DNA from: an uncultured Neglectibacter sp. | GTDB lineage: Bacteria; Bacillota; Clostridia; Oscillospirales; Acutalibacteraceae | Direction of reading: 5' to 3' | Length of the DNA stretch: 35,917 nucleotides | Assembly: GCA_947647615.1 (NCBI GenBank) | Contig: CANSKS010000029.1 | Span: 1-35,917 of the forward strand | Shown here: in pieces, positions 24,434 through 35,179 of the stretch | Position numbering within the stretch: the stretch's first letter is position 1 | Layout of the letters: the number at the start of each line of letters is the position of its first letter | The notes under the pieces: model-generated | The model's input: only the letters and a program-made list of their open reading frames with translations | What the model was told of the DNA's origin: nothing | Databases searched by the model: none | Position numbers and translations under genes: made by a program

Positions 24434-27400
24434 TTATCCCCTAGCTTGTCCCCGAAACACCACATTTTCTTCGCCCAAAAGCTTTTCCAGGGCAGAAAGC
24501 AAAACACTGTTTACATCTACCCGGTATTGGGCGGAAGCCTTCCTGGTCCGGCCGTCGCTGCGAAAGGTGACATACAGGTCGGTAAGCCCATCAAATATTT
24601 CGATGTACTGTAAAGCCTTTTGGTAACGGCGGTCATCGGGGGAATCCACTTTCAAATAGAGCCCTTCCCGCATCACCCGCTGGGCAGCGTCCGACAAAGG
24701 GGCTTTGGGGATCTCTTTGGACAGGACCGCCATCATTTCACAGATCAGCTTCGGTTCCTTTTCCTCGGTAAAGCTAAGCCTGCCCCGAACCTCCAACACA
24801 GCCCCCGGGGTCACCAAGCCTCCATATTGCTCCAAAATTTTTGGAAACACCAGGGTCTCTATGGAGCCGTACATGTCTTCCAGCGTAAGGAAGGCCATAT
24901 TAGAGCCGGTCTTCGTAATTTTCCTCTTGATCCCAGCCACCATGGCCAGTAACGATACCCGTTGCTCATCCCGGTACTTTTCCGATTCTCCTTCCGCACT
25001 TTGGAAGATCTCGTCGATCCTGGCATAAGCACCGGAGCGGTAAAGCGGAGCGTAAGTTGCCATGGGATGGCCGGAAAGGTACATGCCCGTCACTTCTTTT
25101 TCCATAGCCAGGCGGTCTGCCGGGGAAAAATCTTCCGCCCTGGGCAAGGGCATATCGCCGCTTTGTTCCATGGCCGGGCTATCGAAGAAGCCCAGCTGCC
25201 CCTCGATGTTTTTCCGTTTGTCTTGCTCCAGCCCCTCCATCACGCTTCCCACAGCCAAAAGCATTTCCCGGCGATTATTGCCCAGGTCATCCAAAGCGCC
25301 GCATTTGATGAGGCTTTCTACTGCCCGGCGGTTCCAGTCTTTCCCCGACATGCGTTTACAAAAATTATAAAAAGAAGAAAAAGGGCCCCCGGACCTTCGC
25401 TCCTCCAGCATTCTGGCAATGGCACCCTTTCCCAGGTTCTTTACCGCCAAAAGGCCGAACCGAACGCTTTTTCCTACCACCACAAAGCCGGTTTCGCTGT
25501 AGTTCACATGGGGCGGCAGCACGGAAATCCCCAACCGGTTACATTCCTCGATATATTCAGCTACTTTACTAGTCCAACCCAGTACGCTGGAAAGCAAAGC
25601 AGCCATGTACTCACAGGGGTAATGTACCTTCAAATAGGCTGTTTCATAAGCCACCACCGCGTAAGCAGCCGCATGGGATTTATTGAAGGCATAAGAGGCA
25701 AAATTTTGAATTTCTCTAAAGAGGGATTCGGCTACCGCCTCTTCCACTCCCCGGTTCACGCATCCCTCTATTTCCCAACTGCCGTCTTCTCTTTGCTGGC
25801 CATGCACAAAAACCTGGCGTTCCTTTTCCAACACATCATGTTTCTTTTTTGACATGGCCCGGCGCACAATGTCCGCCCTACCCAAAGAATAACCGGCCAA
25901 CTCCCGGAAGATCTCCATCACCTGTTCCTGGTAAATGATGCAGCCGTAGGTCACTCCCAATATTTTTTTAAGCCGCTCATGGCGGTAACGGATCTTTTGC
26001 GGGTCCTTCCGGTTCTCTAAATAAGAGGGAATAAACTGCATGGGGCCAGGCCGGTAAAGGGAAATAATAGCCGTGAGGTCTTCTATGCTTTCCGGTTCGG
26101 CCTGTACCAAAAGCCGTTTCATCCCTCCCGATTCAAACTGGAAAACGCCTTGAGAAGCTCCGGTAGAAAGCATTTGGAACACTTCCGTATCGTCCTGAGG
26201 GATTTTCTCCATGGAAAAGCTCGGGTTTTCCCGGCGGATCATTTGGGCCGCATGGTCGATAATTGTCAAATTGCGCAAGCCCAGGAAATCGATCTTCAAC
26301 AACCCCAGTTCTTCAATGGTAGTCATGGTGAACTGGGTGACTATGGCCTCGTCGTTTTTCGATAAGGGCACATATTCCATTACCGGCCGGTCCGTAATCA
26401 CCACTCCCGCCGCGTGGGTAGAAGCGTGGCGAGGCATGCCTTCCAGCTTTTTGGCCATATCTACCAGCTCTCGGACCTGTGTATCGGTTTCATAACGGTC
26501 CCGGAAATCGGCAGATGCCTTCATAGCCTTATCCAATGTCATGCCCAACTCCGCCGGCACCAGTTTTGCTACCAAATCGGCCTTTTGGTAAGGAACGGCC
26601 AATGCCCTACCTACGTCGCGTATGGCCCCCCGGGCTGCCATAGTGCCAAAGGTCACGATTTGGGCCACATGGTCCGCACCATATTTTTTCACCACATAAT
26701 CGATGATTTCGTCCCGGCGTTCGTCGCCGAAATCGATATCAAAGTCGGGCATACTAACCCGCTCCGGGTTTAAAAACCGTTCAAAGATCAGGTTGTACCG
26801 GATGGGATCCACATTGGTGATTCCCAAGCAGTAAGCGGCAAGGCTGCCCACACCAGAGCCTCGCCCAGGCCCTACAGGAATTCCCACACTCTTAGCATAC
26901 CGGATAAAATCCCAAACAATCAAATAGTAGTTTACATAACCCATTTGATCTACCGTGGCGATCTCATAATCTAACCGACGGCACAGCTCCGAGCTTGGAT
27001 TTTCTCCATAACGACGCACCAGTCCTTCTCTGCAAAGGCGTACAAAAAATTCCCTATTTTCCGTTCCATCCGGCGCTGCGAACCAGGGCAGCTTTGTCTT
27101 TCCAAACTCGAATTCCACCTGGCAGCGCCTGGCTATTTTCTCCGTGTTGTCGGCCGCCTCCGGAATATCGGGGAACAGATTCCGCATTTCTTCCTCCGAC
27201 TTAAAATAGAACTCGTCGGAACCAAATTCCAGGGTGTCGTCATCCTCTATAGTCTTTCCGGTTTGAATGCACATAAGCACTCGGTGCATCTTACTGTCTT
27301 CCGGCAAAATATAGTGGCAATCATTGGTTACCACCAGAGGAATTCCCGTTTCCCGGGAAAGCCGGATCAAGTTTGGATTGACATAGTTTTGACCCTCCAA

Positions 27401-27934
27401 ACCGTGATCCTGCAATTCCAAATAGAAATTGCCTTCCCCAAAAATATCTCGATACCGAAGCGCTGCTTTCCTTGCTCCCTCGTAATCATTGCGGGAAAGT
27501 GCCCGGGGAATTTCTCCGGCCAAACAGGCAGAAAGGGCAATCAAGCCTTCATGGTGCTTTTCCAGCAGCTCCATGTCTACCCTTGGGCGATTGTAAAATC
27601 CTTCTATCCAAGCCTGAGATACCATGGCGATGAGGTTCCGGTAGCCGGTTTGGTTCTCACAGAGCAGAACCAAGTGGCGGTTTTCCCCATCCAATTCATG
27701 GACCTTGTCAAACCTGGTTCTTTTTGCTACATAGACCTCACAGCCGATCACAGGGTGGATTCCCCTTTTTTGGGCGGCCTTAAAAAACTCTACTACCCCA
27801 TACATATTACCATGGTCCGTAATGGCCACCGAACTCTGCCCCAGCTCCTTTGCCCGATCCAGCAGCCGTTCTATCCGGCAAGCTCCGTCCAGCAAACTAT
27901 ACTCTGTATGCAAGTGCAAATGTGTAAAACCCAA
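24434..27934 (-). CDS. dnaE: DNA polymerase III subunit alpha
   Basis: The 1166-residue replicative polymerase has an N-terminal PHP domain (HLHLHTEYSLLDG), the catalytic PDFDIDFGDERRDEII (near residue 395), the GAASQ..FQFESGGM and YRPGPM blocks, the KKKHDVLEKER fingers region, helix-hairpin-helix, and a C-terminal OB fold (near 985-1070). DnaE (not PolC) type. I place the start at TTG 27934: AAAGGAG lies 7 bases upstream and the protein then begins (M)GFTHLHLHTEYS as in relatives. Upstream in-frame codons overlap whiA and are not conserved. It is in the whiA–dnaE–pfkA series. Confidence 0.96.
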   Translation of the reverse strand: MGFTHLHLHTEYSLLDGACRIERLLDRAKELGQSSVAITDHGNMYGVVEFFKAAQKRGIHPVIGCEVYVAKRTRFDKVHELDGENRHLVLLCENQTGYRNLIAMVSQAWIEGFYNRPRVDMELLEKHHEGLIALSACLAGEIPRALSRNDYEGARKAALRYRDIFGEGNFYLELQDHGLEGQNYVNPNLIRLSRETGIPLVVTNDCHYILPEDSKMHRVLMCIQTGKTIEDDDTLEFGSDEFYFKSEEEMRNLFPDIPEAADNTEKIARRCQVEFEFGKTKLPWFAAPDGTENREFFVRLCREGLVRRYGENPSSELCRRLDYEIATVDQMGYVNYYLIVWDFIRYAKSVGIPVGPGRGSGVGSLAAYCLGITNVDPIRYNLIFERFLNPERVSMPDFDIDFGDERRDEIIDYVVKKYGADHVAQIVTFGTMAARGAIRDVGRALAVPYQKADLVAKLVPAELGMTLDKAMKASADFRDRYETDTQVRELVDMAKKLEGMPRHASTHAAGVVITDRPVMEYVPLSKNDEAIVTQFTMTTIEELGLLKIDFLGLRNLTIIDHAAQMIRRENPSFSMEKIPQDDTEVFQMLSTGASQGVFQFESGGMKRLLVQAEPESIEDLTAIISLYRPGPMQFIPSYLENRKDPQKIRYRHERLKKILGVTYGCIIYQEQVMEIFRELAGYSLGRADIVRRAMSKKKHDVLEKERQVFVHGQQREDGSWEIEGCVNRGVEEAVAESLFREIQNFASYAFNKSHAAAYAVVAYETAYLKVHYPCEYMAALLSSVLGWTSKVAEYIEECNRLGISVLPPHVNYSETGFVVVGKSVRFGLLAVKNLGKGAIARMLEERRSGGPFSSFYNFCKRMSGKDWNRRAVESLIKCGALDDLGNNRREMLLAVGSVMEGLEQDKRKNIEGQLGFFDSPAMEQSGDMPLPRAEDFSPADRLAMEKEVTGMYLSGHPMATYAPLYRSGAYARIDEIFQSAEGESEKYRDEQRVSLLAMVAGIKRKITKTGSNMAFLTLEDMYGSIETLVFPKILEQYGGLVTPGAVLEVRGRLSFTEEKEPKLICEMMAVLSKEIPKAPLSDAAQRVMREGLYLKVDSPDDRRYQKALQYIEIFDGLTDLYVTFRSDGRTRKASAQYRVDVNSVLLSALEKLLGEENVVFRGQARG

Positions 27935-27968
27935 AAAAACTCTCCTTTCTCTTGCCGCTTTTGAACGG

Positions 27969-28946
27969 CTACCGTTTGCCGCTCTTCTGGCTCTCCTCAA
28001 CCGGTTGGACACCCATCAAGGCGGAAATCCCTTTTTCTTCCGCCAGCTTTTCCCCCAGTAAAATCAACTTTTGCATCCAATGATTTACCCCGCTCCGGCT
28101 AATCCCCAGTATCTCACTCAGCTCCCTTAGAGTCATGCCGGCATGCTCCAGCCGAAGGCGGGCCAGTGCTTGCAGCTCTTCTGGCAAGGCGTCGATTCCT
28201 ATGGTGTCGTTGATTACGGCAATAGCCGCCGTTTGCCGGGCAGAGGCAGAATAGGTCTTATCCATATTTGCCGTTTCAAAATTGGACTTCCGGTTAATAT
28301 TGTTCTTGGCCTCTTTGTACATCTTGACCTGCATGAGTTCCATGGAGGCGGAAGACGCCCCTAGGTAGGTAAGTAGATCTTCTATTTGCCCGCTGTCCTT
28401 CAAATACACCACCCAAAGGCCCTTGCGCTGGGAAACAGAGGGGGTAAAATCACGGGCCGCCTTATCTTTTAAAAGGAGCAAAAAGTCCTTAGCTAAATTT
28501 TGCTAGGGCACTGAAAACTCCAAATGGTACTCCTTTTGGGGGTCCGTGACGGTGCCGCAGGCCAAAAAGCTGCCTCGCAAAAAGGCCTGTACGCAACAGG
28601 GTCCTTTCAGGTTTTCCCAGTGAACCCGCAGGCTGGTCTCCTCTCCGGTATGGCCAAAGGCGGAGAGCAATCCCCGCCGGGACTCCTCTTCCGGCAAGGT
28701 CACCCGGTAAGCCGGCTTTTTCCTGCGGCTCATGACAAAACTGGTTTCCGGCTGGGCGCCCGCCGCGGCGGCCGAAAGCTCCGCCATTTTTCTGGCCACC
28801 AACCCGTTTTCTGTCACAAAGGCAGAAGCCTTTAAGGAAAAACATTTGGAAAAAAGCCAAATGCCATAGCATTCGGCTTTCATACAACACAGCTTCTTGT
28901 TTTCCAATTTACACAGTTCCATTTTGATATCTGACGTAAAAGACAT
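27969..28946 (-). pseudogene. whiA: WhiA regulator interrupted by in-frame TAG
   Basis: WhiA binds DNA with an N-terminal LAGLIDADG-like domain and a C-terminal HTH; in Firmicutes it influences division and chromosome segregation. The first part (28946-28503) runs from MSFTSDIKMELCKLE through RGSFLACGTVTDPQKEYHLEFSVP and stops at TAG (28505-28503). The same frame then continues without a shift: QNLAKDFLLLLKD onward to KSNFETANMDKT and the HTH (GMTLRELSEILGISRSGVNHW), ending at TAG 27971-27969. So 325 codons are intact but for one nonsense codon where relatives have a sense codon. A TTG (28481) with AAGGA just upstream could restart the second half. Possibilities are recent inactivation, split protein, readthrough or sequencing error. 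Confidence 0.9.
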
Positions 28947-28993
28947 TGGCCCATTCCCCTTGTTTTTCGGTCCGTCCCAAAACAGCCTTCCCG

Positions 28994-29860
28994 TTAAAAC
29001 TTTTGAATATCCCGATGAGTAACGCTGGTGCGCATCCCCCTTTCACTCAAATGGTCGCACATGTATTGAGCCAGCGCTACCGAACGGTGATGGCCGCCTG
29101 TACACCCCACTGCAATCACCAACTGGCTTTTTCCCTCACGGCTGTAAAGGGGCAAAAGGTAATCTATCATATCGGTAAAACGGGCCACAAAACCCTTGGT
29201 TTCTTCCTTTTCCATCACATAATCCCGCACCGCCGCGTCCAAGCCGGTCTGCGGGCGAAGCTCGTCCACATAAAAAGGGTTGGGCAGGCAGCGAACGTCA
29301 AACACCAAGTCCGCCTCCATGGGGATTCCGAATTTAAAACCGAAGCTGATACAATGAACAGAAAGGGAATCTTCCACACTGTTTAAAAACAGCTCCGTGA
29401 TCCTAGCCTTTAACTGGGCCGGAGAAACTCCGGTTGTGTCGATCACATAGTCGGAGCATTCCCGTACTGGCTTCAGCATTTCACGCTCCAGCTTCACCGA
29501 TTGTTCCAAAGAGCCATTCAAGTCTTCCGAAAGGGGGTGCTTCCTTCGGGTCTCTTTAAAACGCTGAACCAAAACGGCATCTCCCGCATCTAAAAACAAA
29601 ATGCGATAGGGCCGCTTATCTCTTTTTAAAGACTCCATAGCAGTAAAGAACGATTTAAAAAGCTCACCGCCCCGAGTGTCTGTCACCACAGCCACCCGGC
29701 CTTTCAGCCCTTCCGATTTCATACAGAGGTCGTAAAAAACCGGGATCAGCGCCGGAGGCAGATTATCGACGCAAAAAAAGCCAATATCTTCCATAGCATG
29801 CATAGCCCTGGTTTTCCCCGCGCCGGAAAGGCCTGTTACCACCACAAATTCCATACCCAA
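28994..29860 (-). CDS. rapZ: RNase adapter / nucleotide-binding protein RapZ (YvcJ)
   Basis: The 288-residue protein has an N-terminal P-loop GLSGAGKT (residues 10-17), the DLGFFCVDNLP-like EDIGFFCVDNLPP segment, and a C-terminal domain with GCTGGHHRSVALA near residue 250. In E. coli RapZ controls GlmS through small RNAs; in Bacillus YvcJ affects competence and binds GTP. I favour TTG 29860 because AGGGAG lies 7 bases before it; ATG 29854 is the alternative, 13 bases away. It sits between murB and whiA. The yvcK gene usually found right after rapZ is missing; only 47 bases separate it from whiA. Confidence 0.93.
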   Translation of the reverse strand: MGMEFVVVTGLSGAGKTRAMHAMEDIGFFCVDNLPPALIPVFYDLCMKSEGLKGRVAVVTDTRGGELFKSFFTAMESLKRDKRPYRILFLDAGDAVLVQRFKETRRKHPLSEDLNGSLEQSVKLEREMLKPVRECSDYVIDTTGVSPAQLKARITELFLNSVEDSLSVHCISFGFKFGIPMEADLVFDVRCLPNPFYVDELRPQTGLDAAVRDYVMEKEETKGFVARFTDMIDYLLPLYSREGKSQLVIAVGCTGGHHRSVALAQYMCDHLSERGMRTSVTHRDIQKF

Positions 29861-29903
29861 TACAATTCTCCCTTCCTGGCCCTCTATAAAGAAGCCAGAC
29901 GCT

Positions 29904-30815
29904 TTATCCGATTACCCGCACTTCACATTCCAGGGAAATTCCCTTTTCCCGGAGAACGGTTTCCTGTACTTTTTCGATAAGCGCCAACACATTGGCGCAG
30001 GTAGCGCCTCCTGTATTTACAATGAACCCCGCGTGCTTAGGACTCACTTGAGCACCGCCTACCTGCAGGCCCTTGAGCCCGCATTCTTCTATGAGCGCAG
30101 CGGCAAAAGCGCCTTCCGGACGCTTAAATATGCTGCCGGCGCTGGGCATATCATAAGGCTGTTTCGCTTTCCTGCGACCCATCAGTTCTTCCATTTTTCC
30201 GGCGATCTGCGCGCCACTGCTTGGCTCAAGCTGGAATTCCGCGAAAGTGACAGCCTCCTCTTTTCCGGTATAACGACTTCGCCGGTAAGAGAAATCTAAA
30301 GCTTCACCAAAAAAAGATTCTGTTTTCCCCTCCGGTGTCAGCGACTCCACCCGTTTTACCACATCCTTCATTTCACCGCCGTAAGCTCCCGCGTTCATAT
30401 AAACCGCACCGCCTACGGAACCGGGAATGCCCCAGGCAAACTCTAAGCCGGAAAGGCCGTTATCTCTGGCGAAGGCACAAACCGAAGCCAAAGAAGCCGC
30501 CGCCCCCGCCCGGATCGCTCCATCTCCCAGGCTTTTCACCTCCCGGAACTTCCCGGAAAGGTACAGCACCGCCCCTCGAAAGCCTTGGTCAGAAACCAAC
30601 AAATTGGAACCTTTTCCCAAAACCAGGTACGGGATTTCCGCCTGAACAAGCGCATTCAACAGCGCTGCCAGCTGCTGGGACGTTTCCACTGTATAAAACC
30701 TGTCGGCAGGACCGCCAATTTGAAAGGTAGTATGCCGCTTCATGGGCTCATCGGTTTCGATGTGACAGCAAAAAAACGCGGCTGTATGGTCTATCTGGTC
30801 ATAGCTCAACTTCAA
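29904..30815 (-). CDS. murB: UDP-N-acetylenolpyruvoylglucosamine reductase
   Basis: The 303-residue FAD enzyme reduces UDP-GlcNAc-enolpyruvate to UDP-MurNAc in peptidoglycan synthesis. Motifs: RHTTFQIGGPAD (residues 27-38), LGKGSNLLVSD near 75, GIPGSVGGAVYMNAGAYGGE near 130, YRRSRY near 185 and PSAGSIFKRP near 225. The type is the shorter Firmicutes form. The start is TTG 30815 with a perfect AGGAGG 8 bases upstream. It lies 21 bases after the PHP gene and 43 bases before rapZ. Confidence 0.95.
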   Translation of the reverse strand: MKLSYDQIDHTAAFFCCHIETDEPMKRHTTFQIGGPADRFYTVETSQQLAALLNALVQAEIPYLVLGKGSNLLVSDQGFRGAVLYLSGKFREVKSLGDGAIRAGAAASLASVCAFARDNGLSGLEFAWGIPGSVGGAVYMNAGAYGGEMKDVVKRVESLTPEGKTESFFGEALDFSYRRSRYTGKEEAVTFAEFQLEPSSGAQIAGKMEELMGRRKAKQPYDMPSAGSIFKRPEGAFAAALIEECGLKGLQVGGAQVSPKHAGFIVNTGGATCANVLALIEKVQETVLREKGISLECEVRVIG

Positions 30816-30836
30816 AGAGACTTCCTCCTGGTCTGG

Positions 30837-31583
30837 TCAGTTTGGCCTGTTATGAAATATATTCGTGTGGGCCTCCAAATAATCGCGAAGTCTTGCCTGG
30901 GAAGCGTTCACAATTAGTTCTTCCGGAAAATCCACTTCCTCCAACAGCTTTAAGGCCGCTTTCACATTTCCCACATCCGTTTCAAAATGGGCGTCGGAAT
31001 TCACCACCACAGGCACACCATGCTTTTTGCAGGCAATGGCAATTTTCCGGCAGTTTTCCACGTTCTGTTTTCGAACGGAAAAGGTGTGGCTGTTGATCTC
31101 TACCAGCTTATGCTGAGCGCCAAATTCCGGGACTACTCTTTCATAATCATAAGCAAAAAGCGGGTCACCGCTGTGGCCAATCACATTCACTTTCGGGTTT
31201 TTCGCTACCTGCAGCCACAACTGGGTACATTTTTCCACATCAGGGTCCCGCAGGCCTTCCAGGCCCAAATTATGGATGGAGGCGATGATCCAATCCAACT
31301 TGGGGATATCTTGCTTTTCCACATCTAAATTTCCCTGAAAATCCAGTACGTTGGCCTCAATTCCCGCGACAGTCATCACCCCTCGGTAATAAAGGGGAAT
31401 CTCACGCAAAGCGCCGAAGTGCCAAGGCCCCGGGGAGCCCGGCATTGTCTTGGCGTGATCGGTGATCGCCAAAGCAAAAAGTCCCTTTTCCGCCGCAGCC
31501 TTTACCAGCTCGGTCACGCTGCTAAAAGCGTGAGTGGAAGCCAGACTATGCGTGTGCAGATCCGCGATGACAGTATATCCCAT
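30837..31583 (-). CDS. PHP-domain phosphoesterase (YcdX-like)
   Basis: The 248-residue protein is a single PHP metal-dependent phosphatase: DLHTHSLASTHAFS (residues ~8-21), AITDHAKTMPGSP near 38, GIEANV near 73, IASIHN near 100, GHSGDP near 135, EINSHTF near 163, NSDAHF near 195. These His/Asp/Glu clusters form a trinuclear metal site as in YcdX. The physiological substrate is not known. AAGGGA lies 10 bases before ATG 31583. Its usual place beside hprK and murB in Clostridia suggests co-expression in one operon. Confidence 0.9.
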   Translation of the reverse strand: MGYTVIADLHTHSLASTHAFSSVTELVKAAAEKGLFALAITDHAKTMPGSPGPWHFGALREIPLYYRGVMTVAGIEANVLDFQGNLDVEKQDIPKLDWIIASIHNLGLEGLRDPDVEKCTQLWLQVAKNPKVNVIGHSGDPLFAYDYERVVPEFGAQHKLVEINSHTFSVRKQNVENCRKIAIACKKHGVPVVVNSDAHFETDVGNVKAALKLLEEVDFPEELIVNASQARLRDYLEAHTNIFHNRPN

Positions 31584-31670
31584 AATATCATTCCCTTCTG
31601 ACCTATTGGCCCCTGCCGCAAAGCAGATTGCCGTAACCCAAAGCCCATTTATCCCAGAAATCGGGCCGAC

Positions 31671-32633
31671 TTAAATATCCAACTCCCGCTTGATGTCTAC
31701 TCCCTGCAGCTCCGCAACGTCCACACCCAGGCTGGAAAGCAGCTCGTAAGCCGCGTTATAACCCATCTTTTTCTGACGGTTATTCATAGCGGCCACCTCA
31801 ATGATCACCGCCAGGTTTCTTCCGGGCTTTACAGGAATTGTGAGCACCGGCACCTCTATCCCCAAAATTTCCGTAACTTCACTGTCAATGCCCATACGGT
31901 CGTAATTCTTTGTGGCATCCCAAATTTCCATATTGATACACATGTCGATCTTCTCGGTAAGTTTTACAGCGCCCATACCAAAAATACGCCGGGCATTTAC
32001 AATGCCAATGCCCCGCAGCTCAATGAAATGACGGATGTTTTCCGGAGCCTGGCCCACCAAAGATTTCCCGGACACCCGGCGGATCTCCACCGCGTCGTCG
32101 GCGATGAGCCGGTGCCCTCGTTTAATGAGTTCAATGGCAGTTTCACTTTTTCCCACGCCGCTGTCGCCCACCAACAAAATGCCTTCGCCGTATACCTCCA
32201 TCAATACGCCATGACGGGTAATACGGGGTGCCAACTCCACATTCAAAAAAGCCACCAAACTGGCAAGCAAATTCGAAGTGGAATCTTTTGAAGAAAGCAA
32301 AGGAATCTCATATTTTTGAGCGGCAGCCAACATATCCTGGCTAATTTCAATATTCCGGGCCACAATTACCACTGGCGGGTGCAGGGCAAAAAAACGGTCA
32401 ATCGCCTGGGCTTTTCTCTCTTCCCCAAAGCTTTTGAGCATCTCAGTTTCAGAACGTCCCAAAATTGTGATGCGGTCGGGGTCAAAGCATTCACTGTAAC
32501 CATTAAGCTCCACACCGGGACGATTCACGTCCCGCGAACAGATCAAAATTTCCTTGGCCGCTTTTGGCAAATAGACTTCCCGTAGCCCTAGCTCTTCCAT
32601 AATCCTTTCCAAAGAAATATTATATTCCGCCAT
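31671..32633 (-). CDS. hprK: HPr(Ser) kinase/phosphorylase
   Basis: The 320-residue bifunctional enzyme phosphorylates or dephosphorylates Ser46 of HPr, the master switch of carbon catabolite repression in Firmicutes. The C-terminal kinase domain has Walker A GDSGVGKS (near residue 155), GHRLIADDAVEI with the catalytic Asp pair, and the family signature IELRGIGIVNARRIFG near 200; VEVAAMN-like bases close the domain. AAGGGTGG precedes ATG 32633. It is the first gene of the minus-strand series down to pfkA, starting 217 bases from the tRNA-fMet gene. Glucokinase and PfkA nearby fit the carbon-control theme. Confidence 0.96.
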   Translation of the reverse strand: MAEYNISLERIMEELGLREVYLPKAAKEILICSRDVNRPGVELNGYSECFDPDRITILGRSETEMLKSFGEERKAQAIDRFFALHPPVVIVARNIEISQDMLAAAQKYEIPLLSSKDSTSNLLASLVAFLNVELAPRITRHGVLMEVYGEGILLVGDSGVGKSETAIELIKRGHRLIADDAVEIRRVSGKSLVGQAPENIRHFIELRGIGIVNARRIFGMGAVKLTEKIDMCINMEIWDATKNYDRMGIDSEVTEILGIEVPVLTIPVKPGRNLAVIIEVAAMNNRQKKMGYNAAYELLSSLGVDVAELQGVDIKRELDI

Positions 32634-32683
32634 ACTCTATTCAACCACCCTTATCCCGTATCTTTCCGGTATGTCTTTTTCTT

Positions 32684-32712
32684 ATTATAGACGAAACCGC
32701 AAAAAAAATAAA
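32684..32712 (-). promoter_or_regulatory. Probable promoter of hprK series
   Basis: On the minus strand a perfect TATAAT (32689-32684) with a weak TTTATT (32712-32707) 17 bases upstream. The start would be near 32677, about 44 bases before the ATG. The weak -35 suggests a modest promoter or an activator. Confidence 0.5.
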
Positions 32713-32788
32713 GGGCCACTTTTGGTTTCTTTCTTTTGGGCGGCAAACCACAGCTGGGAAAAGAGGCCAACTTTTTTTTATTTTACTA

Positions 32789-32817
32789 TTGACTTTTCCT
32801 TTTACCTGTATTATACT
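32789..32817 (+). promoter_or_regulatory. Promoter of tRNA-fMet
   Basis: TTGACT (32789-32794), 17 bases, TATACT (32812-32817). Transcription would begin near 32824, about 27 bases before the tRNA. Confidence 0.75.
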
Positions 32818-32850
32818 TAAGAAGTTGCAAGTAACATGCTTAATTTATAT

Positions 32851-34345
<1,495 letters not shown>

Positions 34346-34487
34346 TTTCCACGCCCTCCCACACATAACAAAGCTTCGGCAAAGTGGTTTCTCAAACTTC
34401 CGCTTTCCTCATTGCTGAACCTAACCCAAAGCTTGGAATCTTTCAACGGGCGAACCTCTGAGGGGCTTTTATTTTTGAATCGATGCT

Positions 34488-35117
34488 TTACTCGAATTTT
34501 CCCCTCAGCTCCACAACCTTCCCCACAACCGAAACAGGCTTTTCCTCAATATCTTCCGTGGAAAAGAAAAGCGGCGGGTATACGGGGTTAAAAGCCTGCA
34601 ATAAAATTCCGTTTGCCTGCTTCATAAGCCGTTTTACAGTGGCCTCGTCTCCATTTACCAGCACCACGGCGATTTCCCCGCTTTCTACGTCCGGCTGCTT
34701 TCGCACGATCACAACGTCACCCGCACAAATTCGGGGCTCCATGCTGTCACCTTTCACCTTTAGCCCAAAAAAATCCCCTCTCATTGCCATGCTTTCCGGG
34801 ATTTCCTCATAGTCTAGTATTTCTTCCACGGCCTCTACGGGAATCCCTGCCCGCACATAGCCCAATACTGGAATTTTTACGCCTTTCTCCTGCCGCTTCT
34901 CTGTTTGAGGTTCTATAAGGTCTGATTTTTCCACATGGAAGAAAGCTGCAAGGGTTTCTATTTTTCCCATTCTTGGAACTTTTAGACCATTGCACCACCC
35001 CGAAACCGTTGTTGCACTGATTCCAAGCTGCCGGGCTAGCTCACGCTGTCCAATTCCCTTTTCTTGCATTAGCTTTTTCAAGTTATAAGCAAAAATTGAA
35101 TTATCATATTCTAACAT
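34488..35117 (-). CDS. LexA/CI-type repressor: XRE HTH + S24 self-cleaving peptidase
   Basis: The 209-residue protein has an N-terminal XRE helix-turn-helix (residues ~10-65, IGQRELARQLGISATTVSGWCNG) and a C-terminal S24 peptidase domain. The probable self-cleavage bond is Ala-Gly in LGYVRAGIP; the nucleophile Ser is in VKGDSMEPRI and the general-base Lys in EATVKRL. It should hold the prophage silent and be cleaved in response to RecA during DNA damage (family knowledge). ATG 35117 is preferred to GTG 35126 on ribosome-binding-site spacing. It is divergent from the Cro-like gene; operator O1 lies within its own promoter, implying autoregulation. Confidence 0.92.
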   Translation of the reverse strand: MLEYDNSIFAYNLKKLMQEKGIGQRELARQLGISATTVSGWCNGLKVPRMGKIETLAAFFHVEKSDLIEPQTEKRQEKGVKIPVLGYVRAGIPVEAVEEILDYEEIPESMAMRGDFFGLKVKGDSMEPRICAGDVVIVRKQPDVESGEIAVVLVNGDEATVKRLMKQANGILLQAFNPVYPPLFFSTEDIEEKPVSVVGKVVELRGKFE

Positions 35118-35150
35118 TATGGCCACCTGCCTTTCGTCTCCTTATTGAGA

Positions 35151-35179
35151 ATTATAACTTTAAAGTAAACAAAAGTCAA
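35151..35179 (-). promoter_or_regulatory. Promoter of the S24 repressor
   Basis: On the minus strand TTGACT (35179-35174), 17 bases, TATAAT (35156-35151), close to consensus. The operator-like palindrome ACTTTAAAGT (35157-35166) occupies the spacer, so bound repressor or Cro would block RNA polymerase. Confidence 0.75.

Noticed and set aside
27263..27964. 233-residue plus-strand open frame
   Set aside because: It is antisense to the PHP domain of dnaE and has no independent support.
28503..28505. Pyrrolysine or general TAG reassignment
   Set aside because: TAG is used as a normal stop at the ends of whiA and the PBP gene, and no pyl genes or special downstream structure are visible here.
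28489..28890. 133-residue minus-strand frame in the whiA region, suggesting a frameshift
   Set aside because: It is an out-of-frame shadow. The true WhiA halves are in one frame separated only by TAG, so no frameshift is needed.
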